Assembly (NCBI GenBank): GCA_951812925.1
Contig: OX638370.1
Coordinates: forward strand, 6,906,001 to 6,970,000
Reading direction: 5' to 3'
Source of the DNA: Calliopum simillimum
Lineage: Eukaryota > Arthropoda > Insecta > Diptera > Lauxaniidae
DNA: 64,000 nucleotides
Within the stretch, counting starts at the first letter, position 1. Every line of letters starts with the position of its first letter. A program made the position numbers and the translations under genes. Positions 58,545 to 64,000 of the stretch are shown in pieces. The notes under the pieces are model-generated. The model saw only the letters and a program-made list of their open reading frames with translations. It did not search any database and was not told the DNA's origin.

Positions 58545-58880
58545 TAGTCTAAAATATATTGTCTATGATCGGCACTTTATGGTCTTTGGTCCATAATAAA
58601 TGGTATATAATTTGTCCTTCATAGTCTGTATTCAATAATATATTGTCTAAATACTATTGTTCTTTGTTCTGTTCTTTATGGTCTGTGATTCATAATATAT
58701 GGTCTTTGATCTGTCCTCTATGGTCTATGGTCAATAATATATTATATGGTCTTTTGTCCATAATCTTTGGTCTATGTTTTGTCTTTTATGGCCTATGATC
58801 AATAATATATTGTTCATATCCTTTATTCTATTATTTGTGCCTTATGCTCTATGATCCTCTTTTATATGTCATTCATGGTA
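58545..58880. repeat. Degenerate tandem repeat of a TATGGTCT unit
   Basis: Phrases such as TATGGTCT(A/T)TG, TCAATAATATATTG and TTTGTCCATAAT alternate about every 30 to 65 bases over 330 bp. Copies are too diverged for an exact unit. Confidence 0.65.
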
Positions 58881-59134
58881 TATGGTACCTTCTGAACCTT
58901 AGGCTGCAACTCCAATTAAATTAAACCAAAGGATGTAAATTGTCACGATGCAATTTATATACGTACCAAATCTCAACTATGTGCGTTAAATAGTTTCAGG
59001 GATATGACATTCTTTTAAAGGCGTGGCACCGCCCATTATACCCTTGGACATTATTTAATCGGATACTTTTAATACATGCACCAAATCTAATCCATGTCCG
59101 TTAAATATTTTCGGAGATATGATAAATTTATTTT

Positions 59135-59810
59135 TTTTGGAACCACGAAAAAAAACGTTGTTCCATAATTTTTAGTTTCGACATCCAAGGAACCATAGAA
59201 AACGACAAAAAAAAAATTTTAATTTGGTTTTGACGTTCTAATGGGGGTTCCCTTGTTTACCACTAAAATATCTCAAAAACTCATGAAACGCGTAGAAAAG
59301 AAGAAAACATGAAAAAAAAAAATTTTAATTTTTGGTTCCGAAATCCGAGTGGGGACCCTTAGGTGAAAAAATATTTTTTCCAGTAAAATTTCGTAAAAAG
59401 TCATTAAACGCGTAGAAAACACGAAAAAACGAAAAAAAAATTTTCGAATTTTTGCTGCTGACTTCCAAGGGGGGACCTTTAGGTGAAAAAAGTGTTTTCC
59501 ACTAAAATGTCTTAAAAGCTCATGAAACGCGTAGAAAAGAAGAAAAATATGAAAAAAAAATTTTAATTTTGGTTTCCAATGTGCAAGGGGGTACCCTTAG
59601 GTGGAAGAAATGAAAAAAACAAAAACAAAAATGTTCTTAAATCCTTGATTCCGTCATTCAAGGGGGCACTCTTGGGTGAAAAAAATTTGTTTCCACTAAA
59701 ATGTCTTCAAACGCATAAGAAACACGAAGAAGCGAAAAAAAAAATTATTTTGAATTTTTTGGCTCCGTGATCCAAGGGGATCCTGGGGTAAACAATAAAC
59801 ACGACGTATC
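59135..59810. repeat. Satellite-like array, about 120-bp unit, 5 copies
   Basis: Each unit contains CCACTAAAAT(A/G)TCT, (C)ATGAAACGCGTAGAAAAGAA, an A run followed by TTTTAATTTT, TTCC(A/G)A(A/T)-type sequence and GGGG(G)ACC(C/T)TTAGGTG. AACGCGTAGAAAA occurs at about 59287, 59408 and 59527, spacing 119 to 121 bases. The last copies are more diverged. Confidence 0.8.
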
Positions 59811-60309
59811 TGAAAACCTACGAGTATATGCTTCCATCTTGAATCCATCCGTATTACATATATGTAAATCCAATACATTTTCGGAACGTTTTTGAGTCCG
59901 GCACGAAAGAGCAAAAAATCCAAAATGTCCCGCAAAATTCCTGACGGTTGGTCACCCTACAGCTACTCTCAAGCAAAATAAAACTAAATAAAACTTTTAC
60001 TGCCTTTCAATTGAAAATTTTCAATTGAAACTTTTAACAAAAGTAAATGAAAGAAAAAAATTGAGAAAAACAAAAATTCTTTTGCAAAAATAAAATATCC
60101 ACGAAGAAAGTAGCTGGGAATTTTTCATCTTCTTTAAAAGAAAATATGTTGCAAATGCAAATACTAACGTACTACATAATAAACTACAACAACCCAGCAA
60201 ACATTTTCAATCGAGGAAGAATCGTATTCGATTCGCCTAGACGATTAAATCAATCGTCCGCGACAGTCGCATTCTACTCTTCCGCGAATGTTCAGGCGTG
60301 AGAAATTGT

Positions 60310-60455
60310 CCGGCCGAATACGATTGTTTTAGAAGAGTCCTCTAACAACTCCCCGAAATGAATCCGCAAACGATCCCCAGGAAGAGTCATCTGGCGACTC
60401 CCCAAGATGAATCTGCAAATGATCCCCAGGAAGGGTCAACATACGACTCCGCAAC
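60310..60455. repeat. 48-bp tandem repeat, 3 copies
   Basis: The unit runs GAAGAGTC, CGACTCCCC, (A/G)A(A/G)ATGAATC(C/T)GCAAA, (C/T)GATCCCCAG. Two units are well kept and the third is partial. A minus-strand frame crosses it as a 16-residue peptide repeat, which I regard as incidental. Confidence 0.7.
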
Positions 60456-60879
60456 ATGTTTTTTAAAGCGAAAAAAAACTTGAAAAAACTTGAAAAAAAA
60501 AAAATAAAAAAAAAATAAAATACGAAATGGCGACATAAAAATAATTTCATAAGAAATTGCTAATTTTTGTACAATAAACTGTTAAAATTTATGTGCCGTT
60601 AAAAATATACCGTGTAGTTTGACATTTTGCTTCGTTAAAAATACCGGGCCTCAGAAATATTGCCTTTTAGAAAAAAAAATTATTAATTTTTTCGAAATTT
60701 CTCAGGAGATGACGTCATGTCGTAGTCGGCCATCTTGTATCGTGTAAAACTCGTCTGAAGGAGTTGTTGGTTATTCGTAAAGAAGTTCGATTTCAAACCA
60801 TCATCCAGAAGAGACTTAGTCGAATCTTTTTTTATTCGTTTTGGGCTTTTTTTATGAATTTTTTTTTGTACCAATCGAT

Positions 60880-61110
60880 GGGGAAAGGTCGAAAATATAT
60901 TTTGGTCATAACCAGATTTGGTTCCGAGCCCTCTAAGTGACCGATGGGGAAAGGTCGAAAATAGATTTTGGACATGTCCAGGGGTGTCTCCGACCCCTCT
61001 AAGTGACCGATTTGGGTCCATTTCGGTGAAAAATTTTTATTGCACCAATCGATAGGGAAAGGTCGAAAACAGATTTCGGATATGATCAGAGATGTCTTCG
61101 ACCACTCTAA
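60880..61110. repeat. Tandem repeat with AAAGGTCGAAAA unit, 3 copies
   Basis: CGAT(G/A)GGGAAAGGTCGAAAA, TTTTGG(A/T)CAT, GT(C/T)TC(C/T)GA and CCTCTAAGTGACC recur with a period of about 65 to 120 bases. Complementary units lie at 30985-31175. Confidence 0.7.
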
Positions 61111-61139
61111 GTGACCATTTTGAACCCATTTTTGAAAAT

Positions 61140-61410
61140 AAAATTATTGCGCAAAACTCGCCTGGAAGAGTTTTTTATTCATCGCGAAGATGTTTGATTC
61201 GCAATGATCTTCTAGAAGAGTGTAAGGAAGATTCTTTTGTTACTCGCGCTGAAGATTTGTCGCGCAAAACTCTCCCGGAAGAGTTGTATATTCATCGCGA
61301 AGATGTTTGATTCGCAATAATCTTCCAGAAGAGTGTAAGGAGGAATCTTCTTTTACTCGCGGAAAAGTTTTATCGCGGAAAGCTCGCGTAGAAGAGCTTA
61401 AAATGCATCG
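61140..61410. repeat. About 125-bp tandem repeat, 2 to 3 copies
   Basis: GGAAGAGTT, T(A/T)TTCATCGCGAAGATGTTTG, ATTCGCAAT(G/A)ATCTTC, AGAAGAGTGTAAGGA and TACTCGCG recur in two near-identical units and one degenerate unit. Confidence 0.75.
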
Positions 61411-61454
61411 CCAAAAAAATGGAAGACTGTCCGCGATTGAAAATGTTTGCTGGG

Positions 61455-62837
61455 AAGAAGCATGTCCGTGACTTCTTTTGTATACACACACACACACACA
61501 ACAACATAAAAAATGTACAGATCCTTTATTGCATGCTTACAAATGTCCTTTTCATATTTATTGTATATAATATGGAACCTTTTTAAATTTGCATATTTTT
61601 TAATATAACTGGACAATTATTAAGTATTGCTGCTTGGCCACAAAGTAAAATTTGTTCGCTTTTCTCTGATGAATACGTCTGGTCTGCATCTACTGATTAG
61701 ATTTTATTGAAAACTTTCTTTTACTAAATTTTTTGTCAGACTGAACTTTACAAAGTCAATGCGCTGTCTTAAATTAATGTATATTTAAGTAAATCTTTAC
61801 AGTCTCGTGGGACTGACTCATTGAAATCAAACTAAGTTGTCTCTTAATTTCATAAGTCCACACAATTAGATAACTTTTGTCAGCGCACTCAATTTCTTTT
61901 GCCTTAATCTGCATATTATTCATGTTTTTTAACTTTACGCCACCATCATCACACTATCATGATGTTGCAATTCATTCACTTCATTTCCCGCTTTCTTTTG
62001 AAGCGCCTGATACTCTCTTTTCCTCTATTCAGTGAAAACTCATTCATTCATTCATTCATTAATATTTTAAGCTTCTTATTAACAGTAATTTTTGCAATTA
62101 CTTTGCACAAAAAACTTTTTATTTTTCGATTTTGCTCTTTACCATTTTTGTTTTTTTTTTTTTTTTTTATTTCACATTTTCTTTGCATATTTTCTGTCGC
62201 TCTTCCCAAGTTTACTTTTGTACCAATATCTCCTTTTTATGTGTTTATTTTTAGTTTTTTCCACTTTTTTCCCGTCTTCTTTTTTACTTCTAGTGCTGTC
62301 AATGACAGAAACGTTTAATTTCCTTTATTTTGTTGGTTCTTTTTTTTTGCAGCTTTGAACTTTTGACAGTTGAAATCGAATGCAGTTTAATTTCAAAATT
62401 TTCCCAACAAATGGAAAATAATTTCGCATTACCCCCTATTTAATTTGTTGATATTTGTTAGAAAAAAAAAAATTATGATGAATTTTATAAAATTTTGAGT
62501 GGATCCATGACCATGGTTCACTTTTGTTTAGAAAAGAAAATCTAGCTGCTAACTTTCCGAAGATATGCCTATGTCTCTATCTTCAGCTAGCAAAAGCTGG
62601 CATCGCATGACTTAGTAATTTTTCATGAGAGCAAATTCAAAGTTTAAATTTGTATGAAACAATCGCAATATTCGGTTTGTCTAGTTATTTTTCTAAAAAA
62701 CTACAAGTCCTAGAGCAAATTTGGTTTTGCCAGCTAGAAGATCTCACCAAGAATAGTACCCTGGACTACATAATCCTGAAAATTTGTTTCTTTTTATATG
62801 CCATAGTTCTCCCGAAAGAAAAGAAGAAAATAAAACT
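61455..62837. other. AT-rich stretch with CA and TCAT microsatellites
   Basis: (CA)n at 61482-61500, (TCAT)n at about 62040-62060, and a T run at 62150-62168. No gene is supported. Confidence 0.45.
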
Positions 62838-62839
62838 TA

Positions 62840-64000
62840 CAGGGTCCGACACTCGAAATGTAACCAATTAAAAAGGCCATAAATTCAGTTTGGAATATTA
62901 CTTTTATTTATTTCAAAGTACGGAATGTGTGAAAGTAATACAAAATTTAGAATCAATTCACTTTTGCTCGTTATGACCTCTTTTGCCTTGACTAGGTCCT
63001 TGAGACGGTCCAAAAACGAATCGTAAGCTACCAGAATGCGACTTTCCGGTATTTTGGCCCACTCGCGGACAATGGCTGGCTTCTGCGCCTCAAGACTAGT
63101 GTATCTTTTAGTTCGGACCTTGCTTTCCAAAATAGCCTAGAGAGAATAATCCATTGGATTCGCGGATGGTGAATTCGAGCGACATTGTGTGGTCGTAATG
63201 AAGTTCGGAACGTTAGTTTTCAGCCATTATTGGCTTACTCGAGCTTTGTGAGACGGTGCCGAGTCTTGTTGAAACGTCCATGGTCTGCCACCGAAATGTT
63301 TGTCTGCCCACGGCTTCAAAGCAGCCTCCAGAATACTTTTCTGATAATATTTCACATTTACCTTGACGGTAGGCTCGATGAAAACGATTGGAGAGCGCCC
63401 ATCTACGGTTAAAGCGGCTCAAACCATTACCTGCGGCGGGTGCTGCCACCTGGTGGCCAATCGATGACTCAAATTTTTGAATGAACGGTCGCTCAAGTAA
63501 ACTCTATTGTTTTGAGAGTTTACGAATTGCTCGATTGGAAAAATTTTCTCGTCACAATGTTCGGAAATGGACCGCTTTCGGCCAAGCGAAGCAACTCCTT
63601 CGCTCTCTGAACTTGTTGCTGCTTCGGTGTGAGATCATGCGCCTTTTGGATCTTGTAAGCCTTGACCTTGAGCTAATTTTTCAGTATGTCGGATGCTATG
63701 GTCGGACATTTGCAGTTCTTTTGCCATTTGATTGGCACTTCGTCGGGAATTTCACTCAAGTCGCTTTTCAAGTTCACTTTTTGAACCATCTCACGTGACG
63801 TTGCAGTCTTTTGATGACCACCTCCTTGAAATTTTGCGATGCTTCCAGTATAATTGTAACGAGTTATTGTGCGTTAAACAAAAATTTTATTCACATTAAG
63901 ATGTTCGAGCTCACGAACAATCGCTGGTTGTGATTTTCCATCTAAATATAAAGCAATCACACTACGACGTCTGTAATCCATCCTCCCCGATCACTTTTTT
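62840..64000 (-). mobile_element. maT-like Tc1/mariner element, cut by the window edge
   Basis: The inner end CAGGGTCCGACACTCGAAAT follows TA (62838-62839) and is the 3' terminus of a minus-strand mariner. The transposase frame starts at ATG 63981-63979. The other inverted end should lie just past base 64000. The copy is inactive because of stops and frame changes. Confidence 0.8.
62885..63981 (-). pseudogene. maT-like mariner transposase, broken
   Basis: It reads from ATG at 63981 to the stop near 62885, the full length for the family (about 365 codons). It begins with helix-turn-helix type sequence MDYRRRSVIALYLDGKSQ then PAIVRELE. The catalytic motifs are visible: HCDEKIF (first D), FQQDSAPSHKA (second D) and NPMDYSLW (third D). 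There are 37 residues between the second and third D if stops are counted as residues, a DD37D spacing as in maT transposases. The end reads KIPESRILVAYDSFLDRLKDLV. At least four in-frame stops and a frame change before HCDEK are present. The family assignment rests on the spacing. Confidence 0.85.

Larger units (their letters stand above)
60193..61454. mobile_element. TIR element packed with internal tandem repeats
   Basis: The left end CCCAGCAAACATTTTCAATC and right end GATTGAAAATGTTTGCTGGG (61454) are perfect inverted copies. Inside are three separate tandem families: a GATCCCCAGGAAGAGTC unit (60310-60455), a GATGGGGAAAGGTCGAAAAT unit (60880-61110), and a GGAAGAGT...CATCGCGAAGATG unit of about 120 bp (61140-61410). 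No transposase is visible and I found no clear target duplication. Confidence 0.7.

Noticed and set aside
1..64000. CRISPR arrays, bacterial operons, rRNA
   Set aside because: Nothing of this kind is present. Tandem arrays here are eukaryotic minisatellites and satellites without uniform spacers.

Overview
The window is AT-rich eukaryotic nuclear DNA crowded with transposable elements and remnants of them. The mix is Pao/BEL, Tc1/mariner, maT-like, hAT, piggyBac-like and Harbinger-like elements, non-LTR reverse transcriptase tails, long T/A runs and CAG/GTT microsatellites. It looks like an insect genome, and a fly (tephritid-like) is my best guess. That placement is inferred from repeat content only. 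No complete host gene is visible. The stretch is best read as intergenic or intronic sequence. Two possible terminal exons stand out: 3-104 (+), and 46425-46733 (-), which reads like a real C-terminal exon but is unrecognised.

The main structure lies at 17650-27817. A Tc1-like palindromic element has TA-flanked arms of about 0.8 kb, each arm carrying a copy of the transposase 3' region. A Pao/BEL LTR retrotransposon (18147-26642; two 714-bp LTRs, 5-bp ATCGC duplication) sits inside its left arm. The uninterrupted right arm preserves the empty site. The Pao/BEL element encodes Gag, protease and reverse transcriptase, then RNase H and integrase, split by one in-frame stop. A separate intact 247-aa frame follows (24533-25276). 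It repeats the Gag zinc-binding region and a protease-like fold in which lysine occupies the catalytic aspartate position. This ORF3 is the most unusual item in the window.

Left flank (1-17.6 kb): TA-flanked MITE (440-986), foldback repeat (986-1778), TTAA-flanked piggyBac-like MITE (5144-5782), one copy of an LTR-sized repeat (6591-7473), one copy of a repeat with two facing tRNA-like Pol III promoters (7715-8475), an 18-bp GTT-rich array (11880-12060), a Harbinger-like MITE (12713-12866), and two loci of a GGATGTTTTTATTTTT minisatellite.

Right flank (27.8-64 kb): TA-flanked MITE (30387-30932), second copies of the 7.7-kb and 6.6-kb repeats, two LINE reverse transcriptase tails (32.2 and 54.1 kb), a pogo-like transposase tail (38.2 kb), a 140-bp satellite (42.4 kb), a foldback element inserted in a 104-bp satellite (47130-48083), a 2.1-kb palindrome with CACTA-type ends (51092-53205), a hAT element with an 8-bp duplication (55981-57918) hosting another MITE, a 120-bp satellite (59.1-59.8 kb), a TIR element packed with tandem repeats (60193-61454), and a broken maT-like mariner on the minus strand (62840-end).

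All repeat boundaries were read by eye. Those with matching target-site duplications are the most reliable.
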